A DNA stretch of 64,000 nucleotides from Mucilaginibacter sp. (GTDB lineage Bacteria; Bacteroidota; Bacteroidia; Sphingobacteriales; Sphingobacteriaceae): NCBI GenBank assembly GCA_028288305.1, contig JAQBOA010000026.1, positions 1 to 64,000 of the forward strand, given 5' to 3'. Numbering within the stretch: the first letter of the stretch is position 1; each line of letters opens with the position of its first letter. This document shows positions 50,631-59,152 of this stretch, in pieces. The notes beneath the pieces were generated by a model that saw only the letters and a list, made by a program, of their open reading frames with translations, was not told the origin of the DNA and did not search any database. A program made the translations under genes and the position numbers.

Positions 50631-50981
50631 ATGATTTCTATATCCATACGTGGCGCCGAGTTCTTTGCTTATCATGGTTTTTATCCTGAAGAACAAAAAT
50701 TAGGAAATAAATTTTTAGTTGATGTAGAGGTAAGCTTTTTACCTTTAACAAATCTGAAGGATGATAAAATAAGTAATACGATTGATTACGAACAACTTTA
50801 TGATGTGATTGATGAGCAAATGAAACATACCAGGAAACTTATAGAAACCGTAGCCCAGGCTATCGTTGATCAAATAAAAGATAATTATCCGGTTGTTGAA
50901 AAAATACAAATATCAATAAAGAAATTAAATCCTCCTTTAAAGGGCAAGGTTGATTATTCATGTATAGTGATAAGTGCTTGA
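50631..50981 (+). CDS. folB: Dihydroneopterin aldolase
   Basis: 116 aa. Folate pathway enzyme cleaving dihydroneopterin to 6-hydroxymethyl-dihydropterin. ISIRGAEFFAYHGFYPEEQKLGNKFLVDVEV holds the signature (FFAYHGFYPEEQ), with YEQLYDVIDEQM and ETVAQAIVDQI following, and KKLNPPLKG near the end. Octamer-forming family, usual length. The start is ATG 50631. Confidence 0.92.
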   Translation: MISISIRGAEFFAYHGFYPEEQKLGNKFLVDVEVSFLPLTNLKDDKISNTIDYEQLYDVIDEQMKHTRKLIETVAQAIVDQIKDNYPVVEKIQISIKKLNPPLKGKVDYSCIVISA

Positions 50982-50987
50982 GGTCGT

Positions 50988-51105
50988 CTGAACTAAGATT
51001 TTTAGGATTAGAAGATTACAGGATTACAGTTTTAAACTTGCATATATTTAAAATGATTATGTGGCAAAATCTTATAATCTTTGAATCCTAAAAATCTTAG
51101 TTCAG
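50988..51105. repeat. Long inverted repeat (38-nt arms) between folB and the FAD oxidase gene
   Basis: The arms 50988-51025 and 51068-51105 share a perfect 22-bp outer part (ctgaactaagatttttagga, then tt) and about 33 of 38 matches in all, around a 42-nt loop. The inner part repeats gattacaggatt-like words. The longest hairpin in the window; it covers almost the whole 134-nt gap. Confidence 0.9.
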
Positions 51106-51115
51106 AAAATAATAT

Positions 51116-52513
51116 ATGCCTTACAATAAAATAACAGATAATGTACTTGCAGCTATCAAATCAATAGTAGGTGACGATGCCGTAATAACCCGGCTTAGTA
51201 GCCTTGAAAAATATAGCCATGATGAAACGGAAGATTTGCATTATTATCCCGAAGTAGTCGCAAAACCAAAGTCTGCTGAGGAAGTTTCAGCTTTGATGAG
51301 GCTTTGCAATGAGCATTTAATACCAGTGACCCCAAGAGGTGCAGGCACAGGTTTAAGTGGTGGCGCTTTACCTGTTATGGGCGGTTTGCTTATAGCAATG
51401 GAACGGTTTAATAAAATACTGGCTATTGATGAGCAAAACCTGCAGGCCACAGTTGAACCGGGAGTTGTTACCGAAGAATTTATGGACGCAGTTGCCGGTA
51501 AAGGCTTATTGTACCCTGTTGACCCGGCCAGTAAAGGCAGCTGTTTTATTGGTGGCAATGTATCCCACGGTTCCGGAGGTCCAAGAGTGGTTAAATATGG
51601 CACTATACGGGAGTACATACTTAATCTTGAAGTGGTGTTGCCATCAGGCGAGATAATATGGACAGGCGCCAATACCTTAAAATATGCTTCAGGTTATAAT
51701 TTAACCCAATTAATGATAGGATCTGAAGGAACACTGGGAATCATCACAAAAATTGTGGTTAAGCTAATTCCCCGGCCGACCTTAGACGCTTTGATGCTGG
51801 GATCGTTTAGTTCAAATGAGGCTGCATGTGAGGCTGTCTCAGCCATATTCAGGGCAGGTATTATCCCGTCAGCCCTGGAATTTATGGAAAGGAGAGGAGT
51901 GGAGTGGGTAATAGAACATGACGGGATAAATTTTGACCTTAAAGATGGAATCGAAGCTTTTTTACTGATAGAGGTAGATGGTAATAATCAGGATGTAATA
52001 TTTGCTGATTGTGAAAAGATAAACCAGGTTTTAGAAGCTTTTAATTGTAAAGAGGTATTATTTGCCGATACATCAGCGAAAAAAGAAGAGCTATGGCGCA
52101 TCCGGCGGACTATGGCTGTATCCGTGAAATCAAACTCTATTTATAAAGAAGAAGATACGGTAGTACCACGTGCCAGTTTGCCTCAATTAATTAAAGGAAT
52201 AAAAGAAACCGGCCTCAAATATGGTTTTGAATCAGTATGTTATGGCCACGCAGGTGACGGAAACCTGCACGTAAATATCATAAAAGGCAAAATGAGCGAC
52301 GATGACTGGAACAACAGATTAAAAGAAGGCATAAGTGAAATATTTGAACTGACAGTATCTTTAGGCGGTACTTTATCGGGGGAGCACGGTATTGGTTTGG
52401 TACAGAAAGGCTTTATGCCCATAAAATACCAACCGGCACATTTTGAACTGTGGCGTGGTATAAAACAAGTATTTGATAAAAATGGTATATTAAACCCCGG
52501 CAAAATATTTTAA
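51116..52513 (+). CDS. FAD-binding oxidase (glycolate/D-lactate dehydrogenase type)
   Basis: 465 aa. An FAD-binding PCMH domain in the N-terminal half (VTPRGAGTGLSGGALPVMGG, VDPASKGSCFIGGNVSHGSGGPRVVKYG, IGSEGTLGIITKIVVKLIP) and the FAD-oxidase C-terminal domain (YGHAGDGNLHVNII, LGGTLSGEHGIGLVQKGF). Resembles GlcD and D-lactate dehydrogenases that oxidise 2-hydroxy acids. No GlcE/GlcF subunits are adjacent, so it may act alone. Confidence 0.92.
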   Translation: MPYNKITDNVLAAIKSIVGDDAVITRLSSLEKYSHDETEDLHYYPEVVAKPKSAEEVSALMRLCNEHLIPVTPRGAGTGLSGGALPVMGGLLIAMERFNKILAIDEQNLQATVEPGVVTEEFMDAVAGKGLLYPVDPASKGSCFIGGNVSHGSGGPRVVKYGTIREYILNLEVVLPSGEIIWTGANTLKYASGYNLTQLMIGSEGTLGIITKIVVKLIPRPTLDALMLGSFSSNEAACEAVSAIFRAGIIPSALEFMERRGVEWVIEHDGINFDLKDGIEAFLLIEVDGNNQDVIFADCEKINQVLEAFNCKEVLFADTSAKKEELWRIRRTMAVSVKSNSIYKEEDTVVPRASLPQLIKGIKETGLKYGFESVCYGHAGDGNLHVNIIKGKMSDDDWNNRLKEGISEIFELTVSLGGTLSGEHGIGLVQKGFMPIKYQPAHFELWRGIKQVFDKNGILNPGKIF

Positions 52514-52569
52514 AAAAAGCAATATAACAATTCAGTAAATCACTAATTCACTAACTCAAAAATTCATCG

Positions 52570-53178
52570 ATGAATCCGGATTTAATCAAAATAGCCATAG
52601 CTGTTTTATGCGGCGGATTGCTGGGGATAGAGCGTCAGTATAAAAATAAAACTGCAGGCTTTCGCACTATCATATTGATTTGCCTGGGCTCAGCTATATT
52701 TACTATGGTAGCCCAACATACAGGCCAGGTTGCAAATATTAACATTGTAACTGGTGTGGGTTTTATTGGGGCAGGTGTTATTTTTAAGGATAATATAGGA
52801 GTAAGCGGCCTCACAACTGCCGCGGTTATATGGATTTCGGCAGCAATTGGCATGGCAACAGGCTCCGGTAATTATTTGCTTGCTATAGTATCAACTTTAC
52901 TCACTTTAACGGTGTTGATACTGTTTAGCCTTTTGGAAGGTTTTGTTGATAAAATACACCGCGATAAATTATTTGTTATTGTTTTCACCAATGCCGATTT
53001 TGAGAATATACCTTCAATTGAGCAACTAATTAAAAATAATCATTTAACATCAAAACCAGTTCAGATCACTAAAAAAGAAGGTTGCTTACAAGTTGCTATA
53101 TGGGTGACCGGCCATCGGAAAGACCTCAGAAAACTTGATGAAAAATTGCTAAAAATGCCGGAGATTAAGTCATTTTAA
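52570..53178 (+). CDS. MgtC/SapB family membrane protein
   Basis: 202 aa. About four N-terminal helices with the family motifs GGLLGIERQYKNKTAGFRTIILICLGSAIFT (shown as GLLGIERQYKNKTAGFRTII) and GVGFIGAGVIFKDNIGVSGLTTAAVIW. A soluble C-terminal tail of about 70 residues follows. MgtC proteins are connected with Mg2+ limitation and ATP-synthase or phosphate homeostasis. Located 57 nt after the oxidase gene, across a gap with aattcagtaaatcactaatt words shared with other repeats. Confidence 0.93.
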   Translation: MNPDLIKIAIAVLCGGLLGIERQYKNKTAGFRTIILICLGSAIFTMVAQHTGQVANINIVTGVGFIGAGVIFKDNIGVSGLTTAAVIWISAAIGMATGSGNYLLAIVSTLLTLTVLILFSLLEGFVDKIHRDKLFVIVFTNADFENIPSIEQLIKNNHLTSKPVQITKKEGCLQVAIWVTGHRKDLRKLDEKLLKMPEIKSF

Positions 53179-53207
53179 CTAATTCATATATCATTTCGAT
53201 GGCAATT

Positions 53208-53256
53208 TTGCAATCTAATCAACCACTCACCTAATCAACCCAGTCAACTAATTAGT
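53208..53256. repeat. Word-rich gap (aatcaacc, taatcaac) between convergent genes
   Basis: The segment repeats aatcaacc/taatcaac/gtcaacta words like the end of the gap before cfa (8530-8567). Only a weak self-pairing was seen. Confidence 0.45.
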
Positions 53257-53694
53257 ATTCAATATCAACCGAGGTTCATCATATTCTATCATCCTAAGCC
53301 GTTCTTTTGTTGGAATAGGAATCGATTTGCAGGCAGTATAATTATAACTGATGCACACCGTTTTACCGGTAGTGCAAATTTCTTCACCATGTGGCGTCAG
53401 CTTTACAATCACATGCATAACATCAAAACTGCTGTTACCGATACGGGTAGTACGTACATAGCAGAATATCTGATCGTCAAGAGTGATCTGTTTTAAATAA
53501 TTAACTTCTGACCGACCTACAATAATTCCATTTTCATTAAGGTTCCAATTAATTATTTCCCTCCAATAATTAATTCGGGCCACTTCAAAATAGGTTAGAT
53601 AAATAGCATTATTTACATGTCCTACGTTGTCTATATCCGAAAAACGGATAGCAATTGGGGTTTTATACTTATAATCCGATAATTTTTCAGCCAT
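53248..53694 (-). CDS. Acyl-CoA thioesterase (4HBT hot-dog family)
   Basis: 148 aa hot-dog fold. The opening KTPIAIRFSDIDNVGHVNNAIYLTYFEVARINYW carries the active-site Asp of the 4-hydroxybenzoyl-CoA thioesterase family in SDIDNVGHVNNAIYLTYFE. It hydrolyses an acyl-CoA thioester; chain specificity is unknown. Monocistronic. Confidence 0.92.
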   Translation of the reverse strand: MAEKLSDYKYKTPIAIRFSDIDNVGHVNNAIYLTYFEVARINYWREIINWNLNENGIIVGRSEVNYLKQITLDDQIFCYVRTTRIGNSSFDVMHVIVKLTPHGEEICTTGKTVCISYNYTACKSIPIPTKERLRMIEYDEPRLILNTN

Positions 53695-53816
53695 AATGTG
53701 TCATTTTGTCTCTTCATTTGCAAGTAACCAGACAGATTGTCTTCTTTATTGGGTGATTTTACCTATTGGTACAACAGTTGAACAAACTGCTGCGAAGATA
53801 AATAAAAGTAAAACTT

Positions 53817-53822
53817 AGGAGG
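53817..53822 (+). promoter_or_regulatory. Strong Shine-Dalgarno (AGGAGG) of the hsp20 gene
   Basis: AGGAGG with seven bases to the ATG at 53830. Such a perfect site is unusual in this window, where start codons mostly lack it, and it suggests high translation of the heat-shock gene. Confidence 0.75.
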
Positions 53823-53829
53823 AATAAAA

Positions 53830-54270
53830 ATGACTTTAGTAAAATTTGCAAACGGGCGAAAAAATCTTGCAGTTAACCCATTCTTTAACGATGTGTTTGA
53901 TTCAATATTAAATGATTCGTTTTTAAGCGACAAATTAGCAAGCCGCGTGCCTGCAGTAAACATTGCAGAAACAGAAAATGAAATTCATATTGAATTGGCT
54001 GCTCCAGGCTTAAAAAAGGAAGATTTTAAAATTAACCTGGATAAAAACCAACTGACTATCTCAGCCGAGAAAAAAACAGAAAATGTTGATGAAGGTAAAA
54101 AATACAGCAAAAAAGAATACAGCTACAACTCATTTGTAAGGTCATTTACCTTACCTGAAACAGTTGATCATGCTAAAATTGAAGCTGAATATACCGATGG
54201 TATATTAAAACTGAATGTAGCTAAAAAGGAAGAAGCAAAGATTCAGGCAAGAGAAATAGCTGTAAAATAA
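53830..54270 (+). CDS. Hsp20/alpha-crystallin small heat-shock protein
   Basis: 146 aa ATP-independent chaperone. The alpha-crystallin domain covers about residues 40-135: VPAVNIAETENEIHIELAAPGLKKEDFKI (as VNIAETENEIHIELAAPGLK), LTISAEKKTE, SYNSFVRSFTLPETVD and YTDGILKLNVAK (the conserved A-x-x-x-GvL-type strand). Preceded by an ideal Shine-Dalgarno and followed by a terminator hairpin. Confidence 0.94.
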   Translation: MTLVKFANGRKNLAVNPFFNDVFDSILNDSFLSDKLASRVPAVNIAETENEIHIELAAPGLKKEDFKINLDKNQLTISAEKKTENVDEGKKYSKKEYSYNSFVRSFTLPETVDHAKIEAEYTDGILKLNVAKKEEAKIQAREIAVK

Positions 54271-54273
54271 TTT

Positions 54274-54374
54274 AGTCCGAAAGACCGGAAGTCAGGAAAG
54301 TCCGAAAGTAAGATTACTTAAATCTGAAATTACACATTCCAGCCTGCGGCAGGCAGGCGAAATCCGAAATAAAA
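54274..54374. repeat. agtccgaaag words and an element shared with 59096-59131
   Basis: The left part (54274-54310) repeats tccgaaag/ggaagtcaggaaag as at 45501. The right part (54339-54374) begins ccagcctgcggcaggcaggc, then gaaatccgaaataaaa. It matches 59096-59131 at 34 of 36 bases. Confidence 0.8.
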
Positions 54375-54408
54375 GAGTGTTTTCATAATAGTTTGGTTTA
54401 GTTTGAGA

Positions 54409-54436
54409 GGCCGTTCCGCAAGGAGCGGCTTTTTTA
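54409..54436 (+). terminator. Intrinsic terminator downstream of hsp20
   Basis: gccgttcc-gcaa-ggagcggc forms an eight-pair stem (one G-T) followed by six T. It lies 140 nt past the hsp20 stop. Confidence 0.85.
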
Positions 54437-54577
54437 TTGCAGAATGTGGAAGGCAGTATAATTGAGAAAAAAGGCGTTTATTATTGGATACTGTTAATAA
54501 AAAAAATCCGAACTCAACGTTCCGCACTCCGAAACTATATAAATCTGAAATCGTAACTCGTAAATCTAAAATCCCTA

Positions 54578-55069
54578 TCAGTCTCTCATATTAATATACT
54601 GCAAAGGCTGTCCAAAATCATCACTGCGGCAAAGGCTGATCACGGCTTGCAAATCATCTATTTTTTTACCTTGTACCCGTACCTGGTCATCCATGATAGA
54701 TGCCTGAACCTTTAATCCGCTGTCTTTTATCTTTTTAACTATTTTTTTTGCGGCTTCTTTATCAATACCCTCCTTTATTTTGATCTCTTTACGGATCATA
54801 TTACCTGATGCATATTCTTCTTTTCCAAAATCAAGTGCATTTGGCTCAAGATGTTGTTTGACCATACGACTGATTACCGAATCCTGTATAGCTTTTAAGC
54901 GCATATCATTTTCAGTAACAATAGTTAACGTATTTGTCTTTTTATCTAAATCGATAGTGCTTTTTGTGTCGTGAAAATCATATCGGTTTAATATTTCTTT
55001 TTTAGCAGTATTGATAGCATTATCAAGCGTCTGCCCGTCAATTTTACTTACTATATCGAAGGTTGGCAT
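54578..55069 (-). CDS. YajQ family cyclic-nucleotide-binding protein
   Basis: 163 aa, normal length. MPTFDIVSKIDGQTLDNAIN, NRYDFHDTKSTIDLDKKTNTLTI (seen as NRYDFHDTKSTIDLDKK) and VQASIMDDQVRVQGKKIDDLQAVI match YajQ, a small two-domain RNA-binding-like fold. Some members bind c-di-GMP. The exact role here is unknown. A TAnnTTTG element (TACTTTTG, 55089-55096 minus strand) lies 20 nt upstream. Confidence 0.93.
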   Translation of the reverse strand: MPTFDIVSKIDGQTLDNAINTAKKEILNRYDFHDTKSTIDLDKKTNTLTIVTENDMRLKAIQDSVISRMVKQHLEPNALDFGKEEYASGNMIRKEIKIKEGIDKEAAKKIVKKIKDSGLKVQASIMDDQVRVQGKKIDDLQAVISLCRSDDFGQPLQYINMRD

Positions 55070-55088
55070 AATTAATATTTTAGTATTA

Positions 55089-55096
55089 CAAAAGTA
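55089..55096 (-). promoter_or_regulatory. Predicted -7 element TACTTTTG of the yajQ gene
   Basis: Exact TAnnTTTG match on the minus strand, 20 nt upstream of the start codon at 55069. Confidence 0.55.
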
Positions 55097-55258
55097 CTAT
55101 AGAATTGTTGTGAATAACAACTTTCATTAATTAAGGTCGTAGAACCCCAGACAGTAAATATTAACATAAATATTTTTTATTGCACAGGAGTTAATACTAA
55201 ATTAACATTTAAATAAGCAGATTTGTAAAATAGCCGCAAGTCCGCCTTTTACTTTTAT

Positions 55259-57307
55259 ATGGATAATAAAAATGTTCCTATCATAAACCGCGAAATTAGT
55301 TGGTTGTATTTTAATGACAGGGTTTTGCAGGAAGCTGCCGATCCTACTGTTCCATTAATAGACCGGATTAAATTTTTGGCTATATTTTCATCAAACCTCG
55401 ATGAGTTTTACCGGGTGAGGGTTGCAACACTTAGCAGATTATCCAATTTAAATGAAAAAGCAAAAGAAATTTTAGGATATAATCCTAAAAAGATATTAAA
55501 TCAAATTAAAAATATTGTAGTAAGACAGGAGCGTAAATTCAATAACCTTTATGAAAACATTATTGTAAAACAGCTTGCTGAAGAAAAAATATTTATCCTT
55601 AATGATAAACAGTTAAATGTAAACCGTGGGGAGTTTGTAAAGCGCTATTTCAGGGAAAAGTTACTGGCTACGCTGGTGCCTATAATGCTTGATGAACATT
55701 TGCCTTTACCGGAGTTAAGGGACAGGGCCATTTATTTCTTTGTTAAACTCACCAGGGGCAATAATTCCCGACTGGCATTAATTGAATTTCCCGATACACT
55801 TTCAAGGTTTATTGTTTTGCCTGAAACCAATAAACTGAAATTCATTATTTTATTAGATGATATTATCCGCTACAGTCTTGAAGATATATTTTTCATTTTT
55901 GAGCACGATACTATCGAAGCATATTCCATACAACTCACCCGTGATGCTGAGCTTGACCTTGATAAGGAAGTAAGCGAAAAATTTATAGACTCGTTGTCAA
56001 AAAGTTTACAAAAGCGCAAAAAAGGCAAACCTATGCGTTTATTGTATGATTCGGATATGCCTTTGGATATGTTAAAATATCTTGTAACCCGGATGGGTTT
56101 GCATGGCGAAAGTCTTATTCCGGGTAACCGTTATCATAATTTCAAAGATTTTATCTCTTTTCCAAACGTTGGTCGGCCTGAATTGGAGTATGAAAAAAAT
56201 ATCCCTTTGCCTGTTGAAGGATTGTCATTTGGTAAAAGTTTAATGGGTATGATAGCTAAAAAGGATTATCTGATTAACACACCTTATCAATCATACGACT
56301 ATGTGATCCATTTTTTACGAGAGGCTGCAATTGATCCAAAGGTTAAAGAGATCAGTATAGCCGTTTACAGACTGGCAGAAAACTCAAGGGTAATGCATGC
56401 GCTTATAAACGCTGCAAAAAATGGAAAGAAAGTTATCTGCCTGGTTGAATTAAGAGCCAGGTTTGATGAACAAAATAATATTTCATGGAGCAGAAGGCTT
56501 GAGGAAGAAGGTGTAAACGTACTTTATGGTATTGAAAATTATAAAGTACACTCAAAAATATGTTTAATTACCCGGCTTCAAGGTAGAAAGTTGGAATATT
56601 ATGCCTGCTTATCGACAGGAAATTATAATGAAAGGACTGCTCAAATTTATGCAGATCATACTTTGCTTACTGCCAATAAAAAGATTACCGGCGATTTGGT
56701 AGATGTTTTCAAAGCACTAAATAAAAACACACTTCCAAAAGGTTTAAAAAATTTGATCGTATCTCCTATAGACTCACGCCCGACTATTTATAAACTCATT
56801 GATAATGAAATAAAAAACGCAAAGGCCGGTAAAGAAGCTTATATGATTTTAAAAATGAATAGCCTGGCTGACGAGCAGGTTATAGCTAAACTTTACCAGG
56901 CAAATAATGCGGGTGTGAAAATTACACTGATTATAAGAGGGATGTGCTGCCTTATTGCCGGATTGAAGGGTCATAGCGAAAATATTGAGATAATAAGCAT
57001 AATTGATAAATACCTGGAACACGCCCGCGTGCATATTTACTGTAACGGCGGTAACGAACTGATTTTCCTTACTTCGGCAGATTTTATGACCCGGAATATC
57101 GATACACGCGTGGAAGTCGGTTTTCCGATATATGACGAGCAGCTTAAAAAAGAAATAAGGGATATAATTGATATTCAATTGCAGGATAACACCAAATCGA
57201 GGGAAATAAATATTCACAACACTAATAAGTATCATAAAACCAAGTCTGCTGCACCACACAGGGCACAAATTGATATTTACAATTACTTAAAACTTAAAAA
57301 CAAATAA
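55259..57307 (+). CDS. ppk1: Polyphosphate kinase 1
   Basis: 682 aa. Reversibly polymerises the terminal phosphate of ATP into polyphosphate. N domain INREISWLYFNDRVLQEAAD and FLAIFSSNLDEFYRVRVATL, then the catalytic half with the autophosphorylated His in ENYKVHSKICLI, the second His in KYLEHARVHIYCNGG, and RIDTRVEVGFPIY-type end (RNIDTRVEVGFPIYDEQ). Directly followed by ppx with a two-base gap, so synthesis and breakdown of polyphosphate are encoded together. Confidence 0.96.
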   Translation: MDNKNVPIINREISWLYFNDRVLQEAADPTVPLIDRIKFLAIFSSNLDEFYRVRVATLSRLSNLNEKAKEILGYNPKKILNQIKNIVVRQERKFNNLYENIIVKQLAEEKIFILNDKQLNVNRGEFVKRYFREKLLATLVPIMLDEHLPLPELRDRAIYFFVKLTRGNNSRLALIEFPDTLSRFIVLPETNKLKFIILLDDIIRYSLEDIFFIFEHDTIEAYSIQLTRDAELDLDKEVSEKFIDSLSKSLQKRKKGKPMRLLYDSDMPLDMLKYLVTRMGLHGESLIPGNRYHNFKDFISFPNVGRPELEYEKNIPLPVEGLSFGKSLMGMIAKKDYLINTPYQSYDYVIHFLREAAIDPKVKEISIAVYRLAENSRVMHALINAAKNGKKVICLVELRARFDEQNNISWSRRLEEEGVNVLYGIENYKVHSKICLITRLQGRKLEYYACLSTGNYNERTAQIYADHTLLTANKKITGDLVDVFKALNKNTLPKGLKNLIVSPIDSRPTIYKLIDNEIKNAKAGKEAYMILKMNSLADEQVIAKLYQANNAGVKITLIIRGMCCLIAGLKGHSENIEIISIIDKYLEHARVHIYCNGGNELIFLTSADFMTRNIDTRVEVGFPIYDEQLKKEIRDIIDIQLQDNTKSREINIHNTNKYHKTKSAAPHRAQIDIYNYLKLKNK

Positions 57308-57309
57308 AA

Positions 57310-58197
57310 TTGAGATACGCCGCAATTGATATAGGTTCAAATGCAGTAAGGTTACTTATTGCCGATATTATTGAAAATAATGGATCAGTTTCGTTTAAAA
57401 AAAACACACTTATCCGGGTACCCCTGCGTTTGGGTGACGATGCATTTTTAGATCATCATCTTTCTGATAAAAAATCTTCAGACCTCTTAAAAACAATGCA
57501 GGCCTTTCGTAACCTTATGGATGTTTACAAAGTAGCCGACTATATGGCTTTTGCTACTTCTGCCATGCGCGAAGCTAAAAACGGAGAGAAAATAGTAAAA
57601 CTGATAAAAGAAGAAGCCAAAATTGAGTTGGAAATTATTGAAGGCCAAAAGGAAGCCAGGATAATTTATTCAAGTCATGCAGAACAAAATATTGATAAAA
57701 GTAAAAATTACTTGTATATTGATGTAGGTGGTGGCAGCACAGAATTATCATTGTTTTCGGCCGGAGAATTGTGGGCATCCAGGTCATTTAACATCGGTAC
57801 TATCCGCATGCTCGACAACCAGGATACTGAAGAAACATGGGAAGACATGCGGATATTTTTACGTGAGAATACACGCCAGTTTAAAACTATTTTGGGTATT
57901 GGTACTGGCGGCAATATCAATAAATTATATAAGCTGTCTGAAGAAAAAGACAAAGCGCCGTTAAGTTTCGGTAAATTAAAATCCCTTTATAATTACTTAA
58001 ACTCCTTTTCCTTAAAAGACAGGATCAATATATTGGGCCTGAACCAGGACCGTGCCGATGTAATAATACCTGCGTGTGAAATATATTTAAACGTAATGAA
58101 AAACGCCAATATCAAGAATATGTATGTTCCAACTGTTGGCTTGGTTGATGGTATTATCCAAACATTAATTGAAAAAAATCTTACAAAAACAAGTTAA
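57310..58197 (+). CDS. ppx: Exopolyphosphatase (Ppx/GppA family)
   Basis: 295 aa. Actin-like ATPase-fold hydrolase removing terminal phosphates from polyphosphate or pppGpp. RYAAIDIGSNAVRLLIADI and YIDVGGGSTELSLFSAGE are the two phosphate-binding loops; GTGGNINKLYKL follows. The start is TTG at 57310; no ATG precedes it in frame between the ppk1 stop and this conserved N-terminus. Shorter than E. coli Ppx (two-domain minimal form). Confidence 0.92.
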   Translation: MRYAAIDIGSNAVRLLIADIIENNGSVSFKKNTLIRVPLRLGDDAFLDHHLSDKKSSDLLKTMQAFRNLMDVYKVADYMAFATSAMREAKNGEKIVKLIKEEAKIELEIIEGQKEARIIYSSHAEQNIDKSKNYLYIDVGGGSTELSLFSAGELWASRSFNIGTIRMLDNQDTEETWEDMRIFLRENTRQFKTILGIGTGGNINKLYKLSEEKDKAPLSFGKLKSLYNYLNSFSLKDRINILGLNQDRADVIIPACEIYLNVMKNANIKNMYVPTVGLVDGIIQTLIEKNLTKTS

Positions 58198-58235
58198 TTT
58201 TACTTTAATAAATTGTTTAGAAATAAAAAAGTTAT

Positions 58236-58243
58236 TATATTTG
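58236..58243 (+). promoter_or_regulatory. Predicted -7 element TATATTTG upstream of ubiX
   Basis: Exact TAnnTTTG match. A self-complementary atgccct-ctcaa-agggcat (58246-58264) follows directly at the expected transcription start. Confidence 0.6.
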
Positions 58244-58284
58244 TGATGCCCTCTCAAAGGGCATGTTTTTCATAGGTAGATGTA

Positions 58285-58314
58285 GGGTCGGGTATTTATA
58301 TTCGACCCTTTTTT
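58285..58314 (+). terminator. Terminator-like hairpin between the promoter and ubiX
   Basis: gggtcg (58285-58290) pairs with cgaccc (58303-58308), with an extra A-T at each outer end, and six T follow. It is downstream of the predicted promoter and 42 nt before the ubiX ATG, so it could attenuate ubiX. It could also simply end transcription from ppx. Confidence 0.7.
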
Positions 58315-58355
58315 ATGCTTCCAACTTTATTAGCTCTGGTTTGTTACATACAGAA

Positions 58356-58916
58356 ATGAAGAAAAAAATTGTTGTTGCTATTACCGGCGCCAGCGGTGCA
58401 ATTTATGCCAAACTGTTATTAGACAAACTTCAACAACTTAGCGGGCAAATTAACGAAGTAGCCATAGTTATGTCTGATAACGCTAAAGAAGTATGGAAAT
58501 TTGAATTGGACAATGAGGAATATGGCAATATTCCGTATAAAATTTATGCAAAAAATAATTTTATGGCCCCTTTTGCATCCGGTTCAGCTAAGTTTGATAC
58601 GATGGTAGTTGTGCCCTGTTCTATGGGTACGCTTGGCAGAATAGCCTCCGGCGCATCCGACGACTTAATTAGCCGGGCTGCAGATGTTATATTAAAAGAG
58701 CGTCGCAGATTAATACTAGTAGCACGCGATATGCCTTTTAACCTTATTCATATCCGCAATATGCAAACGGTTACAGAGGCAGGAGGTATTATATGCCCGG
58801 CAATTCCATCGTTTTATAGCAAGCCTAAGACAATTGAAGAACTTGCTTTGACTGTTGTTAACCGTGTTATAGATTTAATAGGGTTGGAAAATGAAAGCTT
58901 TAGGTGGGGGAAATGA
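58356..58916 (+). CDS. ubiX: UbiX family flavin prenyltransferase
   Basis: 186 aa from ATG 58356; the frame runs open upstream to 58263 but that part lacks family character and would lie over the leader hairpin. KKKIVVAITGASGAIYAKLL, VVVPCSMGTLGRIASGASDDLISRAADVILKERR (shown as VPCSMGTLGRIASGASDDL) and MPFNLIHIRNMQTVTEAGG are classic. UbiX makes prenylated FMN, the cofactor of UbiD-type decarboxylases. No ubiD gene is visible here; the menaquinone cluster is 55 kb away. Confidence 0.95.
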   Translation: MKKKIVVAITGASGAIYAKLLLDKLQQLSGQINEVAIVMSDNAKEVWKFELDNEEYGNIPYKIYAKNNFMAPFASGSAKFDTMVVVPCSMGTLGRIASGASDDLISRAADVILKERRRLILVARDMPFNLIHIRNMQTVTEAGGIICPAIPSFYSKPKTIEELALTVVNRVIDLIGLENESFRWGK

Positions 58917-59131
58917 TTTCGAATTTCGGATGTTCGATTTCGAATTTATTGTGGAGACGCAATACTTTGCGTCTCCGATAGGCGATAAAAGCGATGCATA
59001 GCTGAGACGCAAAGTGTTGCGTTTCTACATTTTTTACAATCGTTCCGCATTCGACATTCCGAAATCCGCGTTAAATAAATCCGAAATCGAAAATCCCAGC
59101 CTGCGGCAAGCTGGCGAAATCCGAAATAAAA
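58915..59131. repeat. Composite repeat gap: gatttcggattt words, two gagacgcaa hairpins, shared G+C block
   Basis: Outer arms from 58915 (gatttcgaatttcggatg) face 59049-59094 (cgacattccgaaatccgc, ccgaaatcgaaaatc). Inside are two palindromes ggagacgcaatactttgc-type at 58953-58976 and 59004-59025, the same family as 30541-30615. The end 59096-59131 duplicates 54339-54374. It fills the gap between ubiX and mtaB. Confidence 0.8.
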
Positions 59132-59135
59132 AAAT

Positions 59136-59143
59136 TATCTTTG
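59136..59143 (+). promoter_or_regulatory. Predicted -7 element TATCTTTG of mtaB
   Basis: Exact TAnnTTTG match 9 nt before ATG 59153, giving a very short leader. The promoter directly follows the repeated block ending in gaaatccgaaataaaa. Confidence 0.6.
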
Positions 59144-59152
59144 CGCTTTTAA

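Noticed and set aside
54330..54527. 65-codon minus-strand frame after hsp20
   Set aside because: It covers the intrinsic terminator and a repeat shared with 59096-59131, so coding is unlikely.
58263..58355. N-terminal extension of UbiX
   Set aside because: It would translate the terminator-like hairpin and adds 31 residues absent from the compact UbiX family.
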